From the NCBI GenBank assembly GCA_003165465.1, contig PLUM01000100.1, forward strand, positions 92,347 to 137,390: a stretch of DNA of 45,044 nucleotides, given 5' to 3'. Each line of letters starts with the position of its first letter. Within the stretch, counting starts at the first letter, position 1. Source of the DNA: Acidobacteriota bacterium (lineage in GTDB: Bacteria; Acidobacteriota; Terriglobia; Acidiferrales; UBA7541). Positions 14,266 to 22,164 of this stretch are shown one piece after another. A program made the position numbers and the translations under genes. The notes under the pieces were generated by a model, which ran no database searches, was not told the DNA's origin, and was given only the letters and a program-made list of their open reading frames with translations.

Positions 14266-16359
14266 ATGAACGATGTCCCCATGCGCGACAACCCCGAACT
14301 GGCCGGCGCTTCTCCCGAGGCGCAGCATCGGGCGCTTCTGGAAGTGGCCGAAGCCATCGCGCAGCACCGCGACCTTGGCGAACTGTTCCGCGATCTCGCC
14401 GAGCGTCTGCATCGCGTCGTGAAATTCGAATACCTGAATCTGGTTCTGCACGACCCCGTGCGCAACGTCATGCGGCTGCATATTCTCGAGCCCGCCACAT
14501 TCCGGAAATACGGCCCCGGGAGTGAATTCCCGGTGGGGGAAACGCCGTCCGGTTGGGTCTGGGAGACGCAGCAGCCGTTTATTCTGGACGATATCGAGAA
14601 GGACACGCACATCCCCGCGCTGCTGCAAACCTTGCGCGAGAATGCCGTGAGGTCGGTGTGCTCGCTGGCCCTGACCACGGCGCAGCGCCGGCTGGGCGTG
14701 ATGAGTTTCGGGCGAAGCACGCCGCACACCCATACGGAGGCCGAAATCGCCTTCCTGCAGCAGGTGGCGCGGCAAGTGGCCCTGGCGGTCGATAACGCGC
14801 TGAATTTCGAAAGCGCGCAGGCCTACCAGCGGCAACTGGCGCGGGAGCGCGACCGGCTGCGCGTCCTGCTCGAAGTGAACAACGCGGTGGTTTCCAAACT
14901 GGACCTGCACGCCCTCCTGAACGCCATTTCCGCGTCGCTGCGCCGCGTGATTCATCATGAATACACGAGCCTGGCGTTGTATGAACCGGCGACCAATCAG
15001 ATGCGCGTGCTGGCGCTCGATTTCCCTCAGGGGAAGGGATTGATGCGGGAGGATCTGATCGTCAGGCTCGACGGGTCGATGACCGGAAAAGCCTTCCGCG
15101 CGCGCCAGCCGCTCGTGCTGGACCGCGCCGCCATGGAAGAGTTCGATTCTCCCAGCTCGCAAATGATGCGCGCCGAAGGCGTGCGCTCCCTCGTCTGCAT
15201 GCCACTCATCACGCACGATCGCGCGCTCGGCACGCTCAGCCTGGCGAGCATGCGCGACGCCGCATTCCAGCAGGACGATGTCGATTTGCTCGTTCAAGTC
15301 GCCGGACAGGTGGCCATCGCCGTGGAAAACGCCCTCGCCTTTCAGGAAATCGCCGTACTCAAAAACAAGCTGGCTCAGGAAAAGCTCTACCTCGAGGACG
15401 AAATTCGTACGGAAATGAATTTTGACGAAATCGTCGGCGAAGGCTCATCTCTGCGCGCCGTGCTCAAACACGTGGAGACCGTGGCGCCGACCGATTCCAC
15501 CGTGCTCATCACGGGAGAAACCGGCACGGGCAAGGAATTGATCGCCCGGGCGATTCATAATTTAAGCCCGCGCCGCGAACGCACTTTTGTCAAAGTCAAT
15601 TGCGCCGCCATCCCCACGGGCCTGCTCGAATCCGAACTCTTTGGGCACGAGCGCGGCGCCTTTACCGGAGCAATTGGCCAGCGCATCGGCCGGTTCGAGC
15701 TTGCCAACGGCGGCACGATTTTCCTCGATGAAGTCGGCGATATCCCGCTCGAATTGCAGCCCAAACTCCTGCGCGTCCTTCAGGAGCAGGAGTTCGAACG
15801 CCTGGGCAGCACGCAAACCATTCGCGTGGATATTCGGCTGGTGGCAGCCACCAATCGCGACCTCACCGAAATGGTCGCATCGAGAACTTTCCGCAGCGAT
15901 CTCTATTACCGCTTGCGCGTCTTCCCCCTCGTCCTGCCGCCGCTGCGCGAACGCCAGGAGGACATTCCCGCGCTGGTGCGCTACTTCGTCGAAAAACATG
16001 CCCGGCGCATGAACCGCGCGGTGGAAACGATTCCGGCCGAAACCCTCGACCTGCTGGTGCGCTACGCCTGGCCCGGAAACATCCGCGAACTGGAAAATTT
16101 GATCGAGCGCGCCGTGATCGTTTCGCCCGGACCCGTTCTCCGCGTTCCGCTCGGCGAACTCAAAAATCCATCCGAATCCGCGGGCGAAGATCATGTCACC
16201 CTCCAGGCCGCCGAACGCGACCACATCGTCAAAGCTCTCGAAGCCACGGGCTGGGTCTTGGCCGGCCCTCACGGCGCTGCCGCAAGGCTGGGCATGAAGC
16301 GCACAACACTTCAATCCAAGATGCGTAAACTAGGAGTAGCAAGAACTCGTCACGCGTAA
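14266..16359 (+). CDS. Sigma-54-dependent transcriptional activator with two GAF domains
   Basis: A 697-residue bacterial enhancer-binding protein resembling FhlA/NorR-type regulators. Two GAF sensor domains (about 30-175 and 195-355) precede an AAA+ domain (about 385-620) with Walker A GETGTGKE (417-424), the sigma-54 contact loop GAFTGA (464-469) and LFGHERGAFTGAIGQRIGRF. A Fis-type helix-turn-helix ends the protein (AARLGMKRTTLQSKMRKLGV). It would remodel sigma-54 RNA polymerase at promoters with -24/-12 elements. Two such matches lie directly downstream, before the STAS gene. No receiver domain is present, so activation is probably by a small ligand or redox signal sensed by GAF; the ligand is unknown. 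The ATG at 14266 follows CGGAG. Confidence 0.95.
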   Translation: MNDVPMRDNPELAGASPEAQHRALLEVAEAIAQHRDLGELFRDLAERLHRVVKFEYLNLVLHDPVRNVMRLHILEPATFRKYGPGSEFPVGETPSGWVWETQQPFILDDIEKDTHIPALLQTLRENAVRSVCSLALTTAQRRLGVMSFGRSTPHTHTEAEIAFLQQVARQVALAVDNALNFESAQAYQRQLARERDRLRVLLEVNNAVVSKLDLHALLNAISASLRRVIHHEYTSLALYEPATNQMRVLALDFPQGKGLMREDLIVRLDGSMTGKAFRARQPLVLDRAAMEEFDSPSSQMMRAEGVRSLVCMPLITHDRALGTLSLASMRDAAFQQDDVDLLVQVAGQVAIAVENALAFQEIAVLKNKLAQEKLYLEDEIRTEMNFDEIVGEGSSLRAVLKHVETVAPTDSTVLITGETGTGKELIARAIHNLSPRRERTFVKVNCAAIPTGLLESELFGHERGAFTGAIGQRIGRFELANGGTIFLDEVGDIPLELQPKLLRVLQEQEFERLGSTQTIRVDIRLVAATNRDLTEMVASRTFRSDLYYRLRVFPLVLPPLRERQEDIPALVRYFVEKHARRMNRAVETIPAETLDLLVRYAWPGNIRELENLIERAVIVSPGPVLRVPLGELKNPSESAGEDHVTLQAAERDHIVKALEATGWVLAGPHGAAARLGMKRTTLQSKMRKLGVARTRHA

Positions 16360-16370
16360 GGTAAATATCT

Positions 16371-16405
16371 GCCGATATATGGGCATGTGCCCGCATGTCG
16401 GCACG
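16371..16405. promoter_or_regulatory. Candidate enhancer site for the sigma-54 activator
   Basis: TGCCGA at 16370-16375 and TCGGCA at 16398-16403 form an inverted repeat enclosing a perfect GGGCA-TG-TGCCC dyad (16381-16392). It lies about 10-40 bases upstream of the first sigma-54-type promoter and 110-140 upstream of the second, in the range used by upstream activator sequences. The assignment is inference. Confidence 0.4.
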
Positions 16406-16412
16406 CCCACTT

Positions 16413-16428
16413 CGGCACATCCCTTGCA
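16413..16428 (+). promoter_or_regulatory. Sigma-54 (-24/-12) promoter match 1
   Basis: CGGCACATCCCTTGCA fits the sigma-54 consensus TGGCAC-N5-TTGCA, with GG and GC dinucleotides exactly 12 bases apart and a mismatch only at the first base. It reads toward the STAS gene at 16578 and sits 54 bases after the sigma-54 activator stop codon. Confidence 0.7.
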
Positions 16429-16509
16429 ATTCCCCAATCTTCTTCCTATAAACAATCGTAACATACTGTAAATACAATAGTTACTTGCAATGTTTTTATT
16501 TCGGCATGT

Positions 16510-16525
16510 TGGCCGTTAATCTGCA
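16510..16525 (+). promoter_or_regulatory. Sigma-54 (-24/-12) promoter match 2
   Basis: TGGCCGTTAATCTGCA keeps the essential GG and GC dinucleotides with 12-base spacing, although the flanking AC and one T of the consensus differ. It would start transcription about 40 bases ahead of the STAS gene. The AT-rich stretch between the two matches (16446-16500) could bend DNA or bind IHF. Confidence 0.5.
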
Positions 16526-16577
16526 CTAGAACCCGCACATTCTTTCCTCCATCCTATGGCGGAAAGCAGGGTGGGAA

Positions 16578-16859
16578 ATGCTCAAGGTTACGATCAAGCA
16601 AATAGATTCCGCCGAAACATGGGAGCTGGAGGGGAAACTCACTGGCGACTGGGTTACGGAGCTGGACCGATGCTGGAAAGAGCGCGTCTCGCCCGCCGGC
16701 GTTTCCTTGCAAGTTCATTTGAAATCGGTGAGTTACATCGATGCGGCAGGGAAGCAGTTGCTGGCGCGGATGCACGGGCGCGGAGTTGAGATTCAGGGAT
16801 GTGGGTGCTTGACGAGGGCCGTGGTCGACGCGATCACGGGGCAGGTAAGACCAAACTAA
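16578..16859 (+). CDS. Small STAS-like domain protein
   Basis: A 93-residue single-domain protein. The pattern beta strand, LEGKLTGDWVTELDRCW, then VHLKSVSYIDAAGKQLLARMHGRG, corresponds to the STAS fold of anti-sigma-factor antagonists, with the switch-loop position at SYIDAAGK. The residue often phosphorylated in SpoIIAA-type proteins (Ser before the DxxG-like turn) is not clearly conserved: the site reads YIDAAGK. It could be a partner-switching protein or a divergent STAS adaptor. GTGGG lies just upstream of the ATG. Sigma-54-type promoter matches precede it and an ECF sigma gene follows, so the three genes may form one signalling chain. Confidence 0.7.
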   Translation: MLKVTIKQIDSAETWELEGKLTGDWVTELDRCWKERVSPAGVSLQVHLKSVSYIDAAGKQLLARMHGRGVEIQGCGCLTRAVVDAITGQVRPN

Positions 16860-16886
16860 TGGCGCCGGTCATTTTTGCCGATCAAT

Positions 16887-16918
16887 TCTTTAATGATACG
16901 AATCTTTAATGATACGAA
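16887..16918 (+). promoter_or_regulatory. Perfect 16-bp tandem repeat upstream of the ECF sigma gene
   Basis: TCTTTAATGATACGAA occurs twice, at 16887-16902 and 16903-16918, and is followed by TTTTTATACGG. This AT-rich duplication lies 40-70 bases before the start codon, where a promoter or operator is expected. It could be a two-site operator or an autoregulated ECF promoter. Confidence 0.45.
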
Positions 16919-16957
16919 TTTTTATACGGTCCAGATCATCCAGAGGGGGAAGACGCA

Positions 16958-17614
16958 ATGAATCGCGAAATTCATCATCATCAACCGGAACCGGCGGAAC
17001 ATTTTTCCGGGCTGATACTGGAAGAGCAGAGCGAAGAGCACCTGATCGAGCGCGGGCTGAAGGGCGACGCCCGCGCTCTCGATATTTTATTTGCGCGCAA
17101 CACGCGCGCGCTGTATCAGACCGCGCTGCGCGTGCTCGGCAACCCGGAAGACGCGGAAGAGGCCTTGCAGGAGGGCTTGCTTTCCGCGTATCGTAACCTC
17201 GCGCGGTTCGAGCGAAGGTCGCAATTTTCCACGTGGCTGACGCGCATCGTGATCAACGCGGCCCTGATGCGCCGCCGCAGCAAGCTGTCCCGTCCGGCCG
17301 TGTCGCTGGACGATTTTGTCACGGACGACGAGGTGCCGCTGTCCGAATACTTCGCCGATGACGGCCCGAATCCCGAGCAGCTCTACGCCGGGACCGAACT
17401 GGGCGACCGCATGAACAAGAAGCTGGCGGAAATTTCTCCGCTGCTGCGCAAGGCGTTCTGGCTGCGGGAAATCGAAGGGCTTACGGCCGAGGAAGCGGCA
17501 CAGGTGCTGGGTGTTTCGCGCAACACGCTCAAGGCCCGCTTGTGGCGCGCGCGGCAGGAGCTGGCCGCGCGACTGGGCCTGTCGCTGGACGCGAATCTGG
17601 TTCCCGCCACGTAA
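16958..17614 (+). CDS. ECF-type RNA polymerase sigma-70 family sigma factor
   Basis: A 218-residue group 4 (extracytoplasmic function) sigma factor. Region 2 (about 25-100) includes GDARALDILFARNTRALYQT, NPEDAEEALQEGLLSAYRNL and FSTWLTRIVINAALMRRR. Region 4 (about 150-205) has LPLL-like helices, LREIEGLTAEEAAQVLGVS and NTLKARLWRARQ, which is the -35 binding helix-turn-helix. The linker is acidic (TDDEVPLSEYFADD). No anti-sigma factor with a zinc-binding motif is adjacent; the preceding STAS protein could fill the regulatory role, which is inference. GAGGGGG precedes the ATG at 16958. A tandem 16-bp repeat lies upstream. Confidence 0.93.
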   Translation: MNREIHHHQPEPAEHFSGLILEEQSEEHLIERGLKGDARALDILFARNTRALYQTALRVLGNPEDAEEALQEGLLSAYRNLARFERRSQFSTWLTRIVINAALMRRRSKLSRPAVSLDDFVTDDEVPLSEYFADDGPNPEQLYAGTELGDRMNKKLAEISPLLRKAFWLREIEGLTAEEAAQVLGVSRNTLKARLWRARQELAARLGLSLDANLVPAT

Positions 17615-17644
17615 CAGATGTAAGGGGTGCGCAAGGAGCGTTTT

Positions 17645-18664
17645 GTGGGCGCAACCGAAGCCAGAGCATTGGCCAACATGCCGCGTCGCCGCCTGGGCCG
17701 CGCGGAACTGAGCGTCTCCGCCCTCGGCCTCGGTTGCATGGGCATGTCCGAATTTTATGGAGCGACGGACGACGCCGAATCCATTGCCACCATTCATCGC
17801 GCCCTAGACCGCGGCGTCAACTTCCTCGACACGGCCGACATGTACGGGGTCGGGCGGAACGAAGAACTCGTGGGGCGCGCGATTCGCGGACGCCGCCACG
17901 AAGTTGTGCTGGCCACCAAGTTCGGCAACGTTCGTTCACCCGAGGGAAAACATCTGGGCATCAGCGGGCGCCCCGAATATGTACAAAAAGCCTGCGAAGC
18001 GAGCCTGAAGCGGCTCGGCATCGAAACAATCGACCTCTATTTCCAGCATCGCGTCGATACCGAAGTGCCCATCGAGGAAACCGTGGGCGCGATGGCCCAG
18101 CTTGTTCAGCAGGGCAAGGTGCGCTGCCTCGGCCTCTCGGAAGCCGCACCCGCCACGATTCGCCGCGCCGCAAAAGTTCATCCCATCACGGCTTTGCAAA
18201 CCGAATACTCGCTCTGGTCGCGCGAGCCGGAATCGGAAATTCTGCCGGTGTGCCGCGAATTGGGAATTGGATTTGTGGCCTACAGCCCGCTCGGGCGCGG
18301 TTTTCTGACGGGAAAATATTCCAGCGCGGCGGATCTCGAACCGAGCGACTTTCGTTTGAGGAATCCCAGGTTTCAGGAAGAGAATCTGAAGCGGAATCTC
18401 GAGCTGGTCGAGCGCTCCCGTAAAATTGCCGCCGAGAAAAAATGCACCCCGGCGCAGCTTGCCCTGGCCTGGGTTCTCGCGCAAGGGGATGACATCGTTC
18501 CGATTGCCGGCACCAAGCGCCGCACCTATCTGGACGAAAACATCGAAGCCGTCCGCATCCAGCTTTCGCCCGCCGATCTAGCCCGCATCGACAAGGAACT
18601 CCCGCCGGGAATCACCGCCGGCGAGCGCTACGACGCCACGGGAATGACCCGCCTGAATAAGTGA
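17645..18664 (+). CDS. Aldo/keto reductase
   Basis: A 339-residue NADPH-dependent oxidoreductase of the AKR superfamily, closest in layout to the YajO/AKR13-type group. Family features include [23 protein letters not shown] (catalytic Asp and Tyr), ATKFGN (catalytic Lys), YFQHRVD (catalytic His) and the cofactor-binding stretch [18 protein letters not shown]. The GTG at 17645 is preferred because AGGAG sits six bases before it; an ATG at 17678 giving [11 protein letters not shown] is also plausible. It lies 30 bases after the ECF gene and might be read through from it, so it may be part of that regulon. Substrate unknown. Confidence 0.9.
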   Translation: MGATEARALANMPRRRLGRAELSVSALGLGCMGMSEFYGATDDAESIATIHRALDRGVNFLDTADMYGVGRNEELVGRAIRGRRHEVVLATKFGNVRSPEGKHLGISGRPEYVQKACEASLKRLGIETIDLYFQHRVDTEVPIEETVGAMAQLVQQGKVRCLGLSEAAPATIRRAAKVHPITALQTEYSLWSREPESEILPVCRELGIGFVAYSPLGRGFLTGKYSSAADLEPSDFRLRNPRFQEENLKRNLELVERSRKIAAEKKCTPAQLALAWVLAQGDDIVPIAGTKRRTYLDENIEAVRIQLSPADLARIDKELPPGITAGERYDATGMTRLNK

Positions 18665-18666
18665 AA

Positions 18667-18693
18667 GTAGGACAGGCAGAGTGCCTGTGCTAC
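18667..18693. repeat. Short GTAGGACAGGCAGAGTGCCTG palindrome
   Basis: Same small palindrome as at 5083-5109, again followed by a CGACTTTTTCCGCAACCTGTGAAGCC-like tail in altered form (18700-18745). It separates the convergent aldo/keto reductase and fumarase genes. Confidence 0.7.
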
Positions 18694-18740
18694 TAAACCC
18701 CGCTCCGAACCGACGTTTTCCGCAACCTGTGAAGCCCGCG

Positions 18741-20270
18741 CTACTTGGCGCTGGCCGGCTCGCGCAGCGTTTCCAGCGCTTCGCCCGTGGTTTTTTCGAC
18801 ATCCACGTGGAGGCTGTTGCCGTGCGCGTCCATGGTCACGATGGCCGCGAAATTTTTCACGCGCAGGCGCCACATCGCTTCGGGGACGCCGAATTCCATC
18901 AGCTCGACGCCCAGCACTTTTTCCACGGTGCGCGCGTAATACTGCGCCGCGCCGCCAATCGCGTTCAGGTACACGGCGCCGCATTCTTTGAGCGCGGCGA
19001 GTGTTTTCGCGCCCATTCCGCCCTTGCCAATCACGGCGCGCACGCCATATTTCTTGATCACATCGGCCTGATAAGGCTCCTCGCGAATGCTGGTGGTGGG
19101 ACCGGCGGCCTTGACCTTCCACTCGTCGCCCTGCTTGAGCATCACCGGGCCGCAGTGATAGAGCACCGATCCGTTGAGGTCCATGGGCGGAGGATTCTTC
19201 ATCAGGTAGGCGTGCACGTTGTCGCGGCCCGTGTTCATCTCGCCGTTGATGAGCACGACGTCGCCCACTTTCAACGCGCGCATTTGCGCTTCGGTCAGCG
19301 GTGCGGTCAGCACCACTTCCCGGCCCGTCAGTTTGAAGCCCGCGCCGCGCGCCATGCGATCCAGCGTCCGCGAAGGATCGCGGTACAGCCACTGGGTGAT
19401 CGCGCCGGTCATGGCGTCAAGGCGCACGCCCAGGCGTCGAAATGCCCAGCACTCGTAGGCGACGGAGACGAAGAAGCTGGCCGGCAAGCGATTCGCCGCC
19501 ACGATTTTGCAGCCAATCAGGGACGACTTCCCGCCAAAGCCCATCGCGCCGATCCCCAGCTTGTTGGCCTCTTCCATGATTTCGACTTCGAGCTTTGCGA
19601 GCGTCGGGTTCGCGTTCACGTCGTCCAGCGTTCGAAACAGTTGTCCCTTGGCTAGGTCGTAGCCGTGCGCGCGGTCGCTCCCGATGCACACGCCAAGCGC
19701 TCCCGGCGCGCAGCCTTGCCCCTGCGCCTGCCACACGGCATGTAGAATGCACTTGCGCACGCCCTCGAGATTGCGGTCGGCGCGGCCCAGGTGATCGAGA
19801 TTGCAGGGCACCGAATACTGGATATTTTTATTCTCGCAGCCGCCGCCCTTGAGGATCAGCTTGATCTCGATCTCATCCTGTTCCCATTGCTCGAAATGAA
19901 TCACCGGCGTTTCCTCGCCCAGGTTGTTGCCGCTGTTTTTTCCGGTGAGCGAATCGACCGAGTTGGGGCGCAGTTTGCCCAGCCGCGTGGCTTCCGCGAC
20001 GGCCTCGCGAATCGCCTTCCTGACGCGAATCTGGTTCACGCCCACGGGCGTGTGGATGTAGAAGGTCGGCATGCCGGTATCCTGGCAAATGGGGCCGGAA
20101 TCGTCCACGGCCATGTCGATGTTGGACAAAATAATGTCGAGCGCATGAAAAGATTGCGTGTCCGGCGTTTCCTCCTTCGCCGCGATGGACATGGCGGCGC
20201 GAACGTCAGGCGGAAGATTGGTGGACGTCTGGGTAATCAGTTCGAGCAAACTGCCGGCTAGAAATTCCAT
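18741..20270 (-). CDS. Fumarate hydratase class I (Fe-S, single-chain)
   Basis: A 509-residue [4Fe-4S] fumarase interconverting fumarate and malate in the TCA cycle, with alpha and beta parts fused as in E. coli FumA/FumB. The N-terminal part has ICQDTGMPTFYI (first cluster Cys), KGGGCENKN and CIGSDRAHGYDLAKG; further on lie GFGGKSSLIGCK and INGEMNTGRDNVHAYL. The C-terminal part holds LYHCGPVM, AAGPTTSIREEPYQ and GKGGMG. All family blocks are intact. GGGGAGG sits seven bases before the ATG. A decayed copy of the first 55 codons plus the leader lies at 21756-21978, beyond the alpha/beta hydrolase gene. It appears to be transcribed alone, toward a hairpin repeat. Confidence 0.95.
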   Translation of the reverse strand: MEFLAGSLLELITQTSTNLPPDVRAAMSIAAKEETPDTQSFHALDIILSNIDMAVDDSGPICQDTGMPTFYIHTPVGVNQIRVRKAIREAVAEATRLGKLRPNSVDSLTGKNSGNNLGEETPVIHFEQWEQDEIEIKLILKGGGCENKNIQYSVPCNLDHLGRADRNLEGVRKCILHAVWQAQGQGCAPGALGVCIGSDRAHGYDLAKGQLFRTLDDVNANPTLAKLEVEIMEEANKLGIGAMGFGGKSSLIGCKIVAANRLPASFFVSVAYECWAFRRLGVRLDAMTGAITQWLYRDPSRTLDRMARGAGFKLTGREVVLTAPLTEAQMRALKVGDVVLINGEMNTGRDNVHAYLMKNPPPMDLNGSVLYHCGPVMLKQGDEWKVKAAGPTTSIREEPYQADVIKKYGVRAVIGKGGMGAKTLAALKECGAVYLNAIGGAAQYYARTVEKVLGVELMEFGVPEAMWRLRVKNFAAIVTMDAHGNSLHVDVEKTTGEALETLREPASAK

Positions 20271-20432
20271 TTCACGACCTCCCCGAAATTTTCATTTTAC
20301 ACTTCTTTGGGGCGGAGTTCTTGAAAGATCGCTTCGCGCGCGCCGCTTCGATGAAACCGTCTTGCCTCGCGGTGCGTCAAGTACTATGTGTTACGCCGTT
20401 CGTCTCATCCACCCATGGAAAGGATTAATCTT

Positions 20433-21578
20433 ATGCTTGTACATTGTTTCAGGAAGACCCTTACGCGGGCACTCCGCGGATCGGTGGCGATCGGTCTGGC
20501 CGTGCCATTGTTCGCACTCTTGGCTGTCTCGGCCGGCTTCGCCCAGGGCCCGGCCCTGCCCGCGGTCCAGGCGACAGCCAAGAGCCCGAACTTCAAGGAC
20601 GGGAAAGTGCTACTCGAGGAGCGCCGCATCCGGGCGTATTCCTACCTTGGGGGCAATGAAAACATCATCCGGCAAACGGTCCAGCGGATCGTGCGTCAGG
20701 AAGGCGACGCCCCCGGAGGGTGGGTCTACGAGTGGAGCGTCCTCGGCAAGTACTACGAGGACCGCGGCGACGCGCTCATCAAGACCGGATCGCGGCGCGC
20801 GGCCCTCGACGCCTACATGACCTCGAACGTCTACTACGCGCTCGCCTGGTTCCCGAACATCAACTCGGAACAGGAGGCCAAGGCCTATGACGCGCAGCTG
20901 CGTGTGTACCAGAAGGGCGGCAAGCTGTTCGACGTGCCGCTGGAGGTGGTGAAGGTGCCGTACAAGGACGGCCAGATCACCACCTATCTGCACAAGCCGT
21001 TTGGCGTCGTGAATCCGCCGCTCGTCATCTGGTGCGGCGGCGTAGACCAGTACAAGGCGAATCACTGGCGCCCCATCCAGGACATGCTCGCCAAAGGATT
21101 TGCCGTCGCCACGCTCGACCTGCCCGGCTTCGGCGAGAGCAGGCAATGGGACAAGGAGGTCAATGCGGGGGCCAATTTTGCTGTCCTCGATGCCTACATG
21201 AAGCGAACGGATCTCGATACCAAGCGCATCAGCCTGTTCGGGCAAAGCTATGGCGCGGGCGCCACGTTGCATGCGGCCCTGCGAAACGATCCGCGCGTCA
21301 AAGCGATCGTGGCCATGTGTGGCGGGCTGCACTTGGGAGAGAAGAACTCGCTCGTGCCTGAGGCAAAACCCGGAGACAAGCTGATCAACGGGCCTATGCT
21401 CGTGGTCAACGGCACGCGCGATCCCGGCAGCCCCGTCGCGGACCTGATGTCAACCTACCAGTCGGCGAGGGAGGGCGATCTGTGGCTGCTCGGCTTGGGC
21501 GAGCATTGCGCGGTGGAGTACTGGCCCGTCGTGATCCCGCAAATGGCCGACTGGATAAAAGAGAAGATCAATAAGTGA
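20433..21578 (+). CDS. Exported alpha/beta hydrolase (FrsA/dienelactone-hydrolase-like)
   Basis: A 381-residue protein with a signal peptide (MLVHCFRKTLTRALRGSVAI then a hydrophobic run ending SAGFAQ). The mature part has an alpha-helical cap of about 130 residues and then an alpha/beta hydrolase core: VIWCGGVDQYK, ATLDLPGFGES, the nucleophile elbow FGQSYGAG, and late Asp and His candidates in NGTRDPGSP and GLGEHCAVEYW. This order resembles FrsA-type esterases (DUF1100), so a carboxylesterase role is likely; the substrate is unknown. The ATG at 20433 is chosen over an ATG at 20415 and a GTG at 20388 because AAAGGA lies about nine bases upstream. It is bordered by two copies of the fumarase gene start, which suggests insertion. 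Confidence 0.85.
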   Translation: MLVHCFRKTLTRALRGSVAIGLAVPLFALLAVSAGFAQGPALPAVQATAKSPNFKDGKVLLEERRIRAYSYLGGNENIIRQTVQRIVRQEGDAPGGWVYEWSVLGKYYEDRGDALIKTGSRRAALDAYMTSNVYYALAWFPNINSEQEAKAYDAQLRVYQKGGKLFDVPLEVVKVPYKDGQITTYLHKPFGVVNPPLVIWCGGVDQYKANHWRPIQDMLAKGFAVATLDLPGFGESRQWDKEVNAGANFAVLDAYMKRTDLDTKRISLFGQSYGAGATLHAALRNDPRVKAIVAMCGGLHLGEKNSLVPEAKPGDKLINGPMLVVNGTRDPGSPVADLMSTYQSAREGDLWLLGLGEHCAVEYWPVVIPQMADWIKEKINK

Positions 21579-21755
21579 CGGCTCGAGCTTTCCATGTGAT
21601 CGGGGTGAACCGGGCTTGATCCGATCTGGCGGGCGGGATGACTGCGCGGCCTCACGCGCAGTCGCCTGCCGCCAGAAAGTGGCCGATCATCCGGGGGCCG
21701 GAATGGGCTGGAGAATGGGGGCCATCCACTGGTTTCTCCGCTCATCGAGCCCGAG

Positions 21756-21918
21756 CGGCCATGTCGATGTTGGACAAAATAATGTCGAGCGCCTAGGAGG
21801 CTTGCGTGTCCGGCGTTTCCTCCTTCGCCGCAATGGACATGGCGGCGCGAACGTCCGGCGGAAGATTCGTGGACGTCTGGGTAATCAGTTCGAGCAAACT
21901 GCTCGCTAGAAATTCCAT
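21756..21918 (-). pseudogene. Decayed 5' fragment of the class I fumarase gene
   Basis: The first roughly 55 codons of the fumarase gene (MEFLASSLLELITQTSTNLP and following) are repeated here in the same orientation as the intact gene, with about a dozen base differences. An in-frame TAG at 21793-21795 ends the frame after 41 codons and the homology stops at 21756. The homology also continues upstream of the start to about 21978, but the GGGGAGG ribosome-binding site has become GGGAATT. It is clearly non-functional. Confidence 0.9.
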
Positions 21919-21967
21919 TTCACTAATTCCCGAAAATTTTATTTCACACTTCTTCGTGGGGATTTAA

Positions 21968-22102
21968 GTGAAAGATCGTTGCGGATTGAAATCGAAGGAT
22001 CAAGCAAAGCCAAGGACCGAAAAGCCCCACGCTTCAAAACCGGAAGCATGGGCCACCCAGAAATTCAAAGGCTGGCGCTCCCGGCAAAACCCGGACCCGT
22101 AA
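21968..22102 (+). other. Possible coding remnant beyond the fumarase duplication
   Basis: An open stretch of 44 codons, rich in Lys, Pro and Arg and ending at a TAA at 22100-22102, starts at a GTG within the duplicated leader. It has no ribosome-binding site and I do not recognise it. It may be the tail of a gene that once lay next to the fumarase gene. The rest of the 21579-22164 interval holds nothing else I can identify. Confidence 0.25.
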
Positions 22103-22135
22103 ACTGAATCCGGGGCGCGCCGGGGCCGCGCGTGA

Positions 22136-22141
22136 TAGAAT
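22136..22141 (+). promoter_or_regulatory. Possible -10 element (TAGAAT) of the 22165 gene
   Basis: GATAGAATTCGCCGC lies 24 bases before the start codon. A closely similar GGTAGAATCCGCGCG precedes the next small gene at 22714-22719, so this looks like a shared promoter style. No clear -35 element accompanies either. Confidence 0.35.
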
Positions 22142-22164
22142 TCGCCGCATAGAGGTGCCCAGCT

